This document shows positions 1 to 9,657 of a stretch of DNA of 64,000 nucleotides, piece by piece (positions within the stretch are counted from its first letter, which is position 1; the number at the start of each line of letters is the position of its first letter). The notes under the pieces are model-generated. The model saw only the letters and a program-made list of their open reading frames with translations, was not told where the DNA came from and searched no databases. Origin of the DNA: Bacillus sp. UNC438CL73TsuS30 (GTDB taxonomy: Bacteria > Bacillota > Bacilli > Bacillales > Cytobacillaceae); the NCBI RefSeq assembly GCF_000482325.1, contig NZ_AXVA01000014.1:62001-126000 (forward strand), in the 5' to 3' direction. The translations under genes were made by a program, and so were the position numbers.

Positions 1-54
1 GTGTATCCAAATTACTTCTTGAGGATTGTAAATAAACTAGCTAGAGGGCGATAA
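1..54 (+). CDS. C-terminal tail of an upstream tua-operon gene (partial)
   Basis: One frame is open from the first base to a TAA at 52-54, encoding 17 residues that end in a basic tail (KLARGR). The stop lies two bases before the tuaC start, as expected inside an operon. In B. subtilis the gene before tuaC is tuaB, a polysaccharide flippase, so this may be its last codons. Only position and an open frame support this; the fragment is too short to identify by sequence. Confidence 0.35.
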   Translation: MYPNYFLRIVNKLARGR

Positions 55-56
55 GA

Positions 57-1232
57 ATGAAAGCATTATGGATTACAAGTGTGTATCCAAGTGGTTGTCA
101 GCCAGGGAGCGGCGTCTTTCATGAAACGCAGGTGCAGGCGTTACACCGTTTGGGAGTAGAGGTTACGGTCATTAGCCCGGTTCCACGCAGTCTGACATTT
201 ATTCGGAATTTTCGTAAAGCCGATAAGGCCAATAAACAAATCCCTGCGGTCTATGAGCGAAATGGAGTGAAGGTTTATCGGCCAAATTATTTAGCACTGC
301 CCGGACAGCTTAGATGGGCGCAGCCAGACAGGCGGATTGCGGCAGCAGTTCTGAAGACCATAGAAGATTATGGTCTTGCTCCGGATTTAATTCATGCTCA
401 TTTTGCGATGCCATCTGGCGGGGCAGCAAGAATTGTTGCCTCTGAAAAAGGTCTGCCATGGATTTTAACGTTACACGGTAGTGATGTAAACGTATATCCG
501 CATTACAGCTCTAGTGCAAAAAAGGCATTTCTTCAATCAGTCAATATGGCAGATTCGGTTTTAACAGTTGCCGAAAATTTACAAAGGAAAACGAAGGAGC
601 TGGCAGGCAGGGAAAGTGCTGTACTCCCAATTGGGATTGATCTTTCCCAATTTCAGCAGCCGGAACAAACCAAGCAGCAAATGAGACGGATGCTTGGGCT
701 CCCTGAGGATAAAAAGATTATTACATTTGTTGGCAGGTTAACGGAAGCAAAAGGTGTATTTGAACTTGCCCAGACGCTTAAGTTTCTATCAAATGAAGTC
801 GCCATTGTCTTCGTAGGGGACGGTCCCGCTAAAGATAAATTAAGCCGGAATCCGGAATTCAATAGCAGGCTTTTCATAACGGGGCAGGTTGCAAATGAAA
901 GTGTGAGAGATTACTTATTTGCTAGTGATTTATTTGCCCTTCCATCCTATACGGAAGGAATGCCGACTGTAGTACTTGAAGCCATTGCTTTAAAAATCCC
1001 TGTTATCTGTACAGCTGTGGGCGGTGTCCCGGAATTATTTGGTGAACATCGTGATCTATTAATTGAGCCGAAGTCTGTATCAAGTCTAGTACAGAGAATT
1101 CAGGATGTATTAAACCGCAGTCTATATTCACCAAAAATTCTGCTGGATCTCTATGAGCAGGTACAACAAAATTATTATTCCCATAAGAACGCAATACAAC
1201 TGAAAGAGAATTATAGAAACCTATTAAATTAA
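57..1232 (+). CDS. tuaC: Teichuronic acid glycosyltransferase TuaC-like (GT4)
   Basis: Encodes a 391-residue GT-B fold glycosyltransferase of family GT4, expected to add a sugar to the lipid-linked teichuronic acid repeat on the inner face of the membrane. The N-terminal half has the acceptor-side pattern (GSGVFHETQ near residue 20, HAHFAMPSG near 114, LHGSDV near 138). The C-terminal half carries the donor-binding EX7E signature, E300 and E308, in the stretch YTEGMPTVVLEA. Length matches B. subtilis TuaC. The identification rests mainly on gene order: the next five genes are homologues of tuaD to tuaH in the same order. The sugar specificity is not readable from sequence. A ribosome binding site (AGAGGGCGA) lies upstream of the ATG. 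Confidence 0.85.
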   Translation: MKALWITSVYPSGCQPGSGVFHETQVQALHRLGVEVTVISPVPRSLTFIRNFRKADKANKQIPAVYERNGVKVYRPNYLALPGQLRWAQPDRRIAAAVLKTIEDYGLAPDLIHAHFAMPSGGAARIVASEKGLPWILTLHGSDVNVYPHYSSSAKKAFLQSVNMADSVLTVAENLQRKTKELAGRESAVLPIGIDLSQFQQPEQTKQQMRRMLGLPEDKKIITFVGRLTEAKGVFELAQTLKFLSNEVAIVFVGDGPAKDKLSRNPEFNSRLFITGQVANESVRDYLFASDLFALPSYTEGMPTVVLEAIALKIPVICTAVGGVPELFGEHRDLLIEPKSVSSLVQRIQDVLNRSLYSPKILLDLYEQVQQNYYSHKNAIQLKENYRNLLN

Positions 1233-1250
1233 ATGGAAGGATGATGGAAA

Positions 1251-2585
1251 TTGAAGAAAGTTACGGTGATTGGAACAGGTTATGTAGGTCTTGTATCGGG
1301 CACATGCTTTGCGGAAGCCGGCAACCAGGTTACTTGCTGTGATATTAATCAAATGAAAATTAATGATCTCCTGCAAGGCGTTATGCCGATTTATGAGCCT
1401 GGATTAAAAGAACTTGTCGATAAAAATGTAAAAAGGGGCACTCTTCATTTTACCTATCAAATTACCCAAGCCATTCAAGAAGCCGAGGTCATCTACATTG
1501 CGGTAGGAACTCCCATGACATCGTCGGGAAAAGCAGATCTTACCTATATTAAACAGGTGGCCAAAACCATTGGTGAAAATTTAAATGGTTATAAGGTAAT
1601 TGTTACGAAAAGTACAGTGCCTGTTGGTACGGGGAAACTGATAAAATCTGTCATCCAAGAACATTCCTATGAACAGATTCCTTTTGATATTGTAGCGAAT
1701 CCTGAATTTTTACGTGAAGGTGATGCCATTAAGGATTCCATGAATATGGAACGTGCGGTAATTGGCGCAACCAGTGAAAAGGCGTTTCAAATTATTGCAG
1801 AGCTGCACCAGCCCTTTACATCCAATATCGTAAAAGCTTCTTTGGAAACAGCGGAATTAATAAAATATGCGGCAAATGCATTTTTAGCTACAAAGATCTC
1901 ATTTATTAATGATATTGCTAATATTTGTGAGCGTGTCGGGGCTGATGTCACCAAGGTTTCGGAAGGTATTGGGTTAGACAGCCGAATCGGCAATAAATTT
2001 TTACAGGCAGGAGTAGGCTTTGGCGGATCTTGTTTCCCAAAAGATACATCAGCTCTTCTACATATCGCGAAAGAGTGTGGATATGAATTTAATTTAATTA
2101 AGTCTGTAATTGAAACGAATGAGGGACAGCGGGTCCAATTAGTGAAAAAACTCGAGAATGCTTTAGGAACCTTAAAAGGGAAGACGATTAGTATTTTAGG
2201 ATTGGCCTTTAAACCAAATACAGATGATATCAGATCTTCACCGGCAATAGACATTATTCCATATTTAGCTGTTCATGGGGCAAATCTCCAGGCTTTCGAT
2301 CCGATTGCCATTAAGGAAACGAAAAAGCAGCTGGGATACCAGTGTGCCTATTCTGAGAACATATATGAATCGATTCAAAATAGCGATGCCTGCGTGATTT
2401 TAACCGATTGGCAGGATGTCAAAGACTTGGATTTAATCAAAGTAAAGGAATTAATGAAACAGCCGCTTATTGTAGACGGAAGAAATGTCTTTGATTTGGA
2501 AACGATGAAAGATCTTGGTTTCACCTATCTTTCAGTTGGGAGGCCGGAAGTTCGACAGAAAACTGCCGCGTCAAAGTCACTTTAG
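1251..2585 (+). CDS. tuaD: UDP-glucose 6-dehydrogenase
   Basis: Cytosolic NAD-dependent enzyme that oxidises UDP-glucose to UDP-glucuronate, the acidic sugar precursor of teichuronic acid. The 444-residue product has an N-terminal Rossmann motif (GTGYVGL, residues 8-14), the central FLREGDA element, the catalytic cysteine C261 in GGSCFPKD, and a C-terminal UDP-binding domain with LAFKPNTDDIRSSPA. Start is TTG with GGAAGGATG upstream. It follows tuaC by 18 bases. Length is normal for the family. Ugd and YtcA-type paralogues share these motifs; the tua context decides the symbol. Confidence 0.93.
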   Translation: MKKVTVIGTGYVGLVSGTCFAEAGNQVTCCDINQMKINDLLQGVMPIYEPGLKELVDKNVKRGTLHFTYQITQAIQEAEVIYIAVGTPMTSSGKADLTYIKQVAKTIGENLNGYKVIVTKSTVPVGTGKLIKSVIQEHSYEQIPFDIVANPEFLREGDAIKDSMNMERAVIGATSEKAFQIIAELHQPFTSNIVKASLETAELIKYAANAFLATKISFINDIANICERVGADVTKVSEGIGLDSRIGNKFLQAGVGFGGSCFPKDTSALLHIAKECGYEFNLIKSVIETNEGQRVQLVKKLENALGTLKGKTISILGLAFKPNTDDIRSSPAIDIIPYLAVHGANLQAFDPIAIKETKKQLGYQCAYSENIYESIQNSDACVILTDWQDVKDLDLIKVKELMKQPLIVDGRNVFDLETMKDLGFTYLSVGRPEVRQKTAASKSL

Positions 2586-2650
2586 GAGTTTTTCAAATGA
2601 AAAGATTTTATTTTGTGACAAGATCGAGATAAAAGGGAGAAAAAGGTTTT

Positions 2651-4012
2651 ATGGAAGGTAATAACAGTGTTGCACGTGGAGTTGGTACGCCAGCTTTCCT
2701 AATGGTAAGACCTTATGTAGAAACGAACCGGCTGTTTTGTGGTGTGATGTTTTTATTAGTAGCGACCACCTTTCTCAACCAGTCTGTATTAAGTATTCAT
2801 TTTGGTTTTTTTAGTTTGTTTTTATATCGATTGATATTGATCTCTGCGGCGACTCTCTTCATTGTTTCCATTGTAAAAGAAAAGAACCTCTCACAATATT
2901 GGAAGCAAATAAAAGTAAAAGAGGTTCTGCACTTTTTGATGTTTTGGCTTGTTTACGGAACCGTTTCGCTTTTATGGGCGAAATCATACGTTGATGGGAT
3001 TAAGTATTTATTCCTGCTGGGGACGGGTATCTTATTTGTCTTTTTGGCAGTGTTTACGTTCACAAAAATATCTAGATTGCTCGTTTTTTATGGAATATGG
3101 CTATTCATGACGCTGATTCTATTGTGTATTGGCTTAATCAATCATTTTACTCATATTCAGCTCCCAAGCTCAACGTTGTATGGAGGGCCGGAATATAAGT
3201 TGTCTTATCCAACTGCGGTGTTTTTTAATCAAAACGACTTTGCAACGTTTCTTACTATCTCGTTTTCTTTTTATGCAGCGGCAGCAAAAAATAGTCGGAA
3301 TGTGTGGATTAAAACTTCAACAATATTACTTGGATTGTTATGTGTTTATATCATTTATTTAACTGAATCACGAGCTAGTTTGCTAGGGGTCTTCGTAGGT
3401 TTGATTTTCTATTTATTTATCCACCTGCCTTCCTATTTAAAGAAGGTGACATTGAACATTGGTTTGATTGCAATGGTTCTTTGTTCCGTGTTTTTTTTCA
3501 ACAAGGTGTCAAATATCATTGCAGCGAATGATGGGCATTCATCGAATGTAGTAAGGCTGAATTTATTGAAAAATGCCTTCCACTTTATATTAGATACATT
3601 TGGATTTGGTGTAGGGGCGGGCAATATTCCATACTACTTGAAAAATGAAGCTATTTACGACACCAACCATGTTGTTGAAGTGCATAATTGGCTGATGGAA
3701 ATTTTAGGTAATTTCGGAATTATTATATTTTTAGGTTATCTCTTTATGTATGTTTATCTATTTTGTTGCCTTTATAAAGCCTTCAAAAAAACGAGGGATG
3801 AAAAGGAAAAAGGAATCATTGAAGCATGCATGATTGGGCAAATTGCCTTCCTTATTTCCAGTATTAGTCCGAGCTCCGTAAGCAATCTATATTTCCATTG
3901 GGTTTTCCTGGGGTTTGTCATTGCTACGGTAAATGTATATAACAACAAAAATAGAAAAATTAAGAGTGAAAATAAGCGAAGGAGTAAGCTTCGGAATGGA
4001 ATTAATCGTTAA
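2651..4012 (+). CDS. tuaE: Teichuronic acid polymerase-like membrane protein TuaE
   Basis: A 453-residue polytopic membrane protein with about ten to twelve hydrophobic segments and a long extracytoplasmic loop before VEVHNWLMEILGNFG. That pattern is typical of the O-antigen ligase/polymerase (Wzy_C) superfamily. In the tua operon this protein is the proposed polymerase that joins repeat units outside the membrane. Position between tuaD and the Wzz-like tuaF supports the assignment. Sequence conservation in this superfamily is low, so function is by family and context. The gene overlaps the next by 17 bases. The C-terminal tail after the last membrane segment is strongly basic. Confidence 0.82.
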   Translation: MEGNNSVARGVGTPAFLMVRPYVETNRLFCGVMFLLVATTFLNQSVLSIHFGFFSLFLYRLILISAATLFIVSIVKEKNLSQYWKQIKVKEVLHFLMFWLVYGTVSLLWAKSYVDGIKYLFLLGTGILFVFLAVFTFTKISRLLVFYGIWLFMTLILLCIGLINHFTHIQLPSSTLYGGPEYKLSYPTAVFFNQNDFATFLTISFSFYAAAAKNSRNVWIKTSTILLGLLCVYIIYLTESRASLLGVFVGLIFYLFIHLPSYLKKVTLNIGLIAMVLCSVFFFNKVSNIIAANDGHSSNVVRLNLLKNAFHFILDTFGFGVGAGNIPYYLKNEAIYDTNHVVEVHNWLMEILGNFGIIIFLGYLFMYVYLFCCLYKAFKKTRDEKEKGIIEACMIGQIAFLISSISPSSVSNLYFHWVFLGFVIATVNVYNNKNRKIKSENKRRSKLRNGINR

Positions 4013-4682
4013 TAGACTGGCGCAAAGAAGTAAAAAATATCTTTTAATTTTAATAGCAATTCCAATTGTTCTCGGATTGGTGGGATGGTTACTTCCTGTT
4101 GGGAAAGAAGCAACCACGTATACTGCCGAAGCGACGCTTTCTTTAGGGAGTTATGATTATGATGAATTAAATAATTCCAAAAATGTAATGATTTTATTAA
4201 CTAACCCTCCTTTCTATCTAGATAATTTATCAGATCTATCGAATGAGGAACGGGCTGAGATTTTAAGCAAATTACAAGTAACGGCTGTAACGGATAAAAT
4301 CATTAAACTTTCTTATACAGATTCTCCAAAAGAGAATGCAACTGAAGTAATAAACCAAATTTCAACGGCATTTTTGAAGATGGATAAAATAAGTTTTCAA
4401 GAAAAAAAGGAAATCACTCAAGATTCCATTCAATCATTAAGCCAGGAGAAGGTCAGCGAAGATACAATAGTTGACCAACAACGCTTTCTTAATGAACTGA
4501 AAACGACACTTTTTGAAATTAAACCGGCGTCATTACTAGAATCTTCAGATCCAAGAGAGGTAATGACGGACAATAAAGCCCTCAACTCAAAGGAACGAGC
4601 GGTAGCAGGGATTTTAATTGGAATTACACTCGCTTGTGCTTGGGTTTTGATTCCTGAACTGGTTCGGGGACAGTCAGAATAA
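3996..4682 (+). CDS. tuaF: Wzz-like chain-length/export protein TuaF
   Basis: A 228-residue protein with one membrane helix near the N-terminus (residues 13-32) and one near the C-terminus (about 203-220), enclosing a charged, partly coiled-coil extracytoplasmic domain. This is the polysaccharide co-polymerase (Wzz) topology without a kinase domain. The frame is open further upstream to 3933, but the ATG at 3996 has GGAG eleven bases before it and begins directly before the first membrane helix, so I prefer it. It overlaps tuaE by 17 bases, implying translational coupling. TuaF in B. subtilis is of similar length and position. Confidence 0.78.
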   Translation: MELIVNRLAQRSKKYLLILIAIPIVLGLVGWLLPVGKEATTYTAEATLSLGSYDYDELNNSKNVMILLTNPPFYLDNLSDLSNEERAEILSKLQVTAVTDKIIKLSYTDSPKENATEVINQISTAFLKMDKISFQEKKEITQDSIQSLSQEKVSEDTIVDQQRFLNELKTTLFEIKPASLLESSDPREVMTDNKALNSKERAVAGILIGITLACAWVLIPELVRGQSE

Positions 4683-4692
4683 AGTGAAACTT

Positions 4693-4821
4693 CAATCAGT
4701 GGGGGTTTTTTTCATCCACCACTGATTGTTAGTTGAACCAATCGGGCTTTGTACGGGCAGTTGACCCCCACTTATGCTTCCTGTTTCCGCTAACCCTTGA
4801 AGTGGGGGGCTTACTGCCCGT
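4693..4821 (+). repeat. Two inverted repeats between tuaF and tuaG
   Basis: Two hairpins follow each other in the 167-base gap. The first pairs 4693-4702 with 4719-4728 (perfect 10 bp; a T run lies in the loop, not after the stem). The second pairs 4753-4772 with 4801-4821 over about 20 bp with one bulge and one or two mismatches, with a 28-base loop and no T run after it. The second is too long and GC-rich for an ordinary terminator in this AT-rich operon and looks like an inserted palindromic repeat. It could act as an RNA processing or attenuation site separating tuaC-F from tuaG-H. Confidence 0.7.
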
Positions 4822-4849
4822 TAATGCGGGATAAAAGGAGGATAACCTT

Positions 4850-5608
4850 ATGATTCAAAAGCAGCCAACTATTTCCATTATTACCCCGTCGTATAATGCC
4901 AGCAAATTTATCGATAAAACAATCGATTCTGTTTTAATGCAGACTTATCAAAATTGGGAAATGATTATTGTCGATGATTGCTCAACTGACGAAACACCGG
5001 ATATATTAAACCGTTATGCTGAAGAGGATGAAAGAATACGAGTTATTTTTTCAAAAGAAAATAGTGGTGCTGCGATCGCCAGAAATCTTGCCTTACAGCA
5101 TGCACAAGCAAGATATGTTGCTTTTTTAGATAGTGATGATTGTTGGAAACCAGATAAATTAGAGCGCCAGCTAACCTTTATGCAGAAAAATGACTATGCT
5201 TTCACTTTCACTGGGTACGAATTTATTAATAATGATGGTGTTCGTTTGAATAAATACGTACCAGCACCAGAAAAAATTACCTATGAGGATATGTTAAAGA
5301 ATACAATTATCGGATGTCTAACGGTCATGATTGATCGCCGTAAAGTAGGCCGAATTCAAATGCCCAATATTCGAACAAGGCAGGATTTGGCAATGTGGCT
5401 TGCGATTTTAAAAAAGGGATTTAAAGCCTATGGATTAAATGAAAATTTAGCTGAGTATCGAATTGGAAATCCCTCGATTTCAAAAAACAAATGGAAAGCT
5501 GCCAAGATGAATTGGTTTGTGTATCGCAAGATTGAGAAGTTGAATTTTCTTAAAGCATTTTGGTGTTTCTCTCATTATGCTTATCATGCAGTAGTTAAAA
5601 GAATATAA
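4850..5608 (+). CDS. tuaG: Teichuronic acid glycosyltransferase TuaG-like (GT2)
   Basis: A 252-residue GT-A fold, family GT2 glycosyltransferase. The N-terminus has ISIITPSYNASKFI, the nucleotide-binding VDDCSTD segment follows near residue 44, and the metal-binding acidic cluster FLDSDD lies at residues 92-97. Length is the same as that of B. subtilis TuaG. It is preceded by AAAGGAGG and a palindromic repeat, so it may be expressed somewhat apart from tuaC-F. Acceptor and sugar are not deducible from sequence alone. Confidence 0.86.
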   Translation: MIQKQPTISIITPSYNASKFIDKTIDSVLMQTYQNWEMIIVDDCSTDETPDILNRYAEEDERIRVIFSKENSGAAIARNLALQHAQARYVAFLDSDDCWKPDKLERQLTFMQKNDYAFTFTGYEFINNDGVRLNKYVPAPEKITYEDMLKNTIIGCLTVMIDRRKVGRIQMPNIRTRQDLAMWLAILKKGFKAYGLNENLAEYRIGNPSISKNKWKAAKMNWFVYRKIEKLNFLKAFWCFSHYAYHAVVKRI

Positions 5609-5624
5609 AAGAGGTTTTGGATAA

Positions 5625-6782
5625 ATGGAAAAAATTCATATTGTGGTAGCAACAGGGGAATGGGAAAATGATGGGCTCCGTTATCGAAGACATCGACTTG
5701 CAGAATTTTTGCAACAACAACCGGATACGAAAGAAGTGATTTGGGTTTGTCCAAGCCCAAATCGTAAGGAAGTTTCTGCAAAAACACTGCCAAACGGAAT
5801 CGGACAATGGTCGGTACAAGATTTGCTGCCAAATAAGATGTTTCGGTTTGGACGCTATATGGATGGATTCTATAAATCAAAATTGCTCCCTTTCCTTTCC
5901 TATTTAAAAAAATTCAAAGGACAGTATATGATCAATCTTTGGTACACCTTTCCCGGTTTCCCATTACTTTCAGATCTGTTTCCATGGGACAGGGTCATAT
6001 ATGATTGCAGTGATTTATGGGCTTCACCCATGAACGGGAAAAGTTCAGTCGTATCTACTCTTAGACAGAACATTATTGCAAAAGCAGAAAATCGGATTAT
6101 TCAGAGGGCCGATACCATCTTTTGCACTTCTGAATATTTACGTGATCAAATGATAGAAAAAACAGGTTCGACTCAAAAAGTCTTTACATTTGAAAATGGA
6201 GTTGAATTCGAGCTATTTGCAAGCGAACATACTCAAGTTGAACATGTTCTTCCGGAAAACTTTAATGGCACTGTTTTGGGATTTATCGGGGGAATTAAAC
6301 CGAAGCTTGATTTTGAGCTAATCCAGCAAGTGGCAAGAAAAAAGCGGGAGTGGCTATTTTTGTTCGTAGGTCCAGATGGAACAAATCAAGATTCTGATTT
6401 TAAAAAGTTACTAACGGAACAGAACGTATTATGGACCGGCAGTGTTTCTCCTGCTGATGTTCCGAAATATATGAATTTAATCGACATTGGGATCATGCCA
6501 TATAAACCCTCCCAATACAATCAGGCCGTATTCCCGTTGAAATTATTTGAATTTCTGGCAGCAGGTAAACCGGTTGTAGGGATTAATTTACCTTCAACCA
6601 AAAAGTATGTTCAAGAATCGGTTTATAGCTATATAGAAAACAATCAACCAAGTGAATTTATCTATGAATGTGAAAAATTAGCAAGTTATAAGAATCAAGA
6701 TAACAATATGCTTATTCGTAAGCAGGTAGCGAAAGCGAAAAACTGGAGCGATGTATTCGAAAGCATGCTTTCTTGTGTTTAG
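5625..6782 (+). CDS. tuaH: Teichuronic acid glycosyltransferase TuaH-like
   Basis: A 385-residue GT-B fold glycosyltransferase. The N-terminus ([20 protein letters not shown]) resembles TuaH proteins as I recall them. The C-terminal part has the [15 protein letters not shown] donor-domain opening and a [25 protein letters not shown] segment, which provides the acidic EFLAAG position seen in GT4-like enzymes. It sits 17 bases after tuaG with GAGGTTTTGG upstream, closing the tua set. Its role would be a further sugar addition in teichuronic acid assembly. Confidence 0.83.
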   Translation: MEKIHIVVATGEWENDGLRYRRHRLAEFLQQQPDTKEVIWVCPSPNRKEVSAKTLPNGIGQWSVQDLLPNKMFRFGRYMDGFYKSKLLPFLSYLKKFKGQYMINLWYTFPGFPLLSDLFPWDRVIYDCSDLWASPMNGKSSVVSTLRQNIIAKAENRIIQRADTIFCTSEYLRDQMIEKTGSTQKVFTFENGVEFELFASEHTQVEHVLPENFNGTVLGFIGGIKPKLDFELIQQVARKKREWLFLFVGPDGTNQDSDFKKLLTEQNVLWTGSVSPADVPKYMNLIDIGIMPYKPSQYNQAVFPLKLFEFLAAGKPVVGINLPSTKKYVQESVYSYIENNQPSEFIYECEKLASYKNQDNNMLIRKQVAKAKNWSDVFESMLSCV

Positions 6783-6810
6783 GTTTTATTTTGGAAAAGG
6801 AGTGAGAGTA

Positions 6811-7701
6811 GTGAAGCAAATTCGTAAAGCTATTATTCCTGCGGCAGGATTGGGTACAAGATTTTTACCGGCTACGAAAGCTATGCCAAAGGAAATGCTT
6901 CCTATAGTGGACAAGCCAACTATCCAATATATCGTTGAGGAAGCAATGGAGTCAGGAATTGAAGATATAATTATTGTAACGGGAAAAGGAAAACGGGCAA
7001 TTGAAGATCATTTTGACAACTCTTTTGAGTTAGAAGAGAACCTTGTTACAAAAGGGAAATTTGATCTTCTTGAAAAGGTAAAGGAATCATCTAAAGTTGA
7101 TTTACATTATATTCGGCAGAAAGAACCAAAAGGACTCGGTCATGCCATCTGGTGCGCACGTAAATTTATCGGAGATGAACCATTTGCCGTTTTGCTGGGG
7201 GATGACATTGTACAAGCGGAAACTCCCTGCTTGAAGCAAATGATCAATGTTTACAATAGAATTCAGACCTCTGTAATTGGCGTTCAAACCGTTTTAGAAA
7301 GCGAAACCTCTAGATACGGGATTATTGACCCATCAGAACAAGATGGTCTATTGTATCAAGTTAGGAATTTCGTGGAGAAGCCTTCCTTAGGATCAGCTCC
7401 TTCTAATTTAGCCATAATGGGTAGGTATATTTTGACTCCTGAAATTTTTATGTTCCTAGATAAGCAAGAAGAAGGCGCTGGTGGTGAGATTCAGTTAACA
7501 GATGCTATTCAGCAGCTCAACAAAATACAAAGGGTCTTTGCTTATGAATTTGAAGGAAAGAGATTTGATGTAGGAGATAAACTAGGGTTCATTCAAACAA
7601 CGATTGAGATGGCTCTTCAAACGAATGAACTGCGATCAGAATTATTGACGTTTTTAGAAGAAATTTTAATGAAGCAAAATTTAATGATTACGAACGATTA
7701 A
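6811..7701 (+). CDS. gtaB: UTP--glucose-1-phosphate uridylyltransferase
   Basis: Cytosolic enzyme making UDP-glucose from UTP and glucose-1-phosphate, feeding TuaD directly. The product is 296 residues from the GTG at 6811, which has AAAAGGAGTGAG before it; the frame opens upstream at 6751 inside tuaH but has no ribosome site there. The nucleotide-binding signature [18 protein letters not shown] spans residues 10-27, followed by DKPTIQY, LGDDIV and EKP elements usual for this family. Bacillus genomes often carry two or three paralogues (GtaB, YtdA, YngB); which one this is cannot be settled here. The location suggests a tua-dedicated copy. Confidence 0.9.
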   Translation: MKQIRKAIIPAAGLGTRFLPATKAMPKEMLPIVDKPTIQYIVEEAMESGIEDIIIVTGKGKRAIEDHFDNSFELEENLVTKGKFDLLEKVKESSKVDLHYIRQKEPKGLGHAIWCARKFIGDEPFAVLLGDDIVQAETPCLKQMINVYNRIQTSVIGVQTVLESETSRYGIIDPSEQDGLLYQVRNFVEKPSLGSAPSNLAIMGRYILTPEIFMFLDKQEEGAGGEIQLTDAIQQLNKIQRVFAYEFEGKRFDVGDKLGFIQTTIEMALQTNELRSELLTFLEEILMKQNLMITND

Positions 7702-8108
7702 TTTAATTTAATGGATGAACTCTCTTACATATAGGAGGGTTTTTTATTTTGGAGCAAAAAAAAAGAGCAACGCTAAATATTATTTGCATTAGATCTGCTT
7801 TTTTCGGGGAGCAAAAAAGGAGTAATAAAAAATCTTACCAAAGCAAATCACCAGAAATAATTCGAACATACCATTAAGTAAATTATGCATATTATCCCTC
7901 CATATGGAAAGTTTGGTGAGAAAGGGTATAAACTTAATACTGTTATGTCATTTGAACGCTTATGACTTTATCTATACTCTATATTCTAAATTGAAAATAC
8001 TAAGGCATAGTTAAAGAGATGTAAATCTACTGTAAAAAAGAGGCCATGAATCGTATAAAAAAATTTCTTATTAATGATAAAAATGGAAGTATAAGGGACG
8101 TGATTTAA
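7702..8108. other. Intergenic region after the tua operon
   Basis: This 407-base AT-rich gap begins with a weak hairpin (about 7718-7739) followed by a T run to 7749, probably the tua operon terminator. A second weak stem with a T run ends near 7804. I see no gene. Upstream of the next start are AT-rich stretches but no clear -35/-10 pair that I can defend. Confidence 0.5.
7718..7749 (+). terminator. Probable tua operon terminator
   Basis: The left arm AACTCTC and the right arm GGAGGGTT pair with G-U wobbles, and TTTTTTATTTT follows. It lies 17 bases after the gtaB stop. Confidence 0.55.
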
Positions 8109-9657
8109 ATGTTCATTGCAGGGCAAAAGGAAATGCAGCAAATGGATCAATATACAATGGAAAAAATCGGGGTGCCTGGTATAGTTTTAATGGAAAATGC
8201 CGGAGGGAGAGTAGTAGAAGAAATTCTCGCAGGCACTCCATGTGAAAATCCTAGAATTATTGTGCTTGCTGGGGGAGGAAATAATGGAGGAGACGGTTTT
8301 GTGATTGCCCGAAAACTGGTTGATGCAGGCCTGAAGCCGCTGCTCTGTTTGTTAGTAAAACCTGAGAAAATAAATGGTGATGCGAAAGTCCACTTTGATG
8401 TATACATGAATCGGAAGCTTCCGATTTTCTATTTACATGAAAATACGCAAGAGGCCCTTCGGATGGAGTTAGTTCAAGCTGACATTATCGTTGATGCGAT
8501 TTTGGGAACGGGAGTGAACGGACCAGTTCGAGAGCCTTTCAATCAGGTTATTTCGATGGTAAATGAATTGTCCGATAAGAAGTGGGTTATTGCGGTCGAT
8601 ATCCCTTCGGGGGTAAGCAGTGATACTGGGAAAGTGGAAGGAACGGCAGTGAAGGCTACAAAGACAATAACCTTTGTTTTTCCGAAAAAGGGATTTTTCC
8701 TGCAAGACGGTCCCATGTATGTTGGAGCGTGGAAGGCAGTAGATATTTCCGTACCTCCTTCGGCTTGTGAGGAATTGGGACTTGATATGCCAAGGCTAAT
8801 TACAGAATCACTGGCTGAAGCCGCAATGCTGGTGCGTCGGAAAAATGGTCATAAAGGAACATTTGGGCATTCACTTGTTCTAGGTGGATCTCGTCATTAT
8901 GTGGGCGCTCCCATTTTTTCTGCCAAGGCTGCCCTCCATTCAGGGGCAGGATTGGTTACATTAGCCATTCCAGAATGCATTTACTCCATGGCGGCCGCAC
9001 AGTGTCCGGAATCGTTACTGTTGCCATTATCTGCTGAAGATGGTCATTTCCGCAGGCAGCTCCGTTGAAGAGCTTCAGCCTCGTCTGGGGCAGTTTGATA
9101 GTATTGCAATTGGTCCGGGGATTAGTAGATTTTCCGGAGGTGAAGAGTGGGTAAAGAATATCATTGGCGGGTTAACAGGTCAACCGATTGTAGTTGATGC
9201 GGATGCGCTTTATCTACTTCGAAACGAGTTAGAATTCGTTCGTGACTATAATGGAGATGTTATTTTCACTCCGCATCCGGGTGAAATGGCGAGTTTATTA
9301 AATTCTTCGGTAAAAGAAGTGGAAGCAAATCGAGTAGGGGTGGCTAAAAGTTTTGCAAAACTTTTTAATGTTTTCTTGTTATTGAAGGGGCATCGCACGG
9401 TGATTGCTAGTCCAGATGGAGAGATTTATATCAATCCGTACGGTCATGATGCTCTTGGAAAGGGCGGCAGCGGGGATGTACTGACGGGGCTAATTGCTTC
9501 ATTTCTCGCTCAAGGTGCTACGCCGATAGCGGCAATGATTGCGGCAAGTTATTTTCATGCAAAAGCTGGAGAAGAGAAAGCTAAAACTTTATCCCATTAT
9601 GGAGTCATGCCTTTTGATATAGTAGATGGGGTTAGAGAGCTTTTAAATAGGTTTTAG
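8109..9657 (+). pseudogene. nnr: Bifunctional NAD(P)H-hydrate epimerase/dehydratase, frameshifted
   Basis: The intact protein (about 510 residues) repairs hydrated NADH and NADPH: an N-terminal YjeF_N epimerase domain and a C-terminal ADP-dependent dehydratase. Here the first frame runs 8109-9068. It contains the epimerase domain (GGGNNGGDGF near residue 55, AVDIPSGV near 161) and the start of the dehydratase domain (LVLGGSRHYVGAP). The second frame runs to 9657 and holds the rest (AIGPGIS, VDADAL, TPHPGEMA, GKGGSGDVLTG). The two frames join around 9040-9050, where GHFRRQ should read on as ISAGSS, a one-base shift. There is no poly-A slippery site and no ribosome site before the second frame. 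So this is a true frameshift mutation or a sequencing error. Both domains are otherwise well conserved, which favours a recent lesion or an error. Confidence 0.85.

Noticed and set aside
9040..9657. Second half of nnr as an independent gene
   Set aside because: No ribosome site precedes the ATG at 9040, and the first frame already contains the beginning of the same domain.
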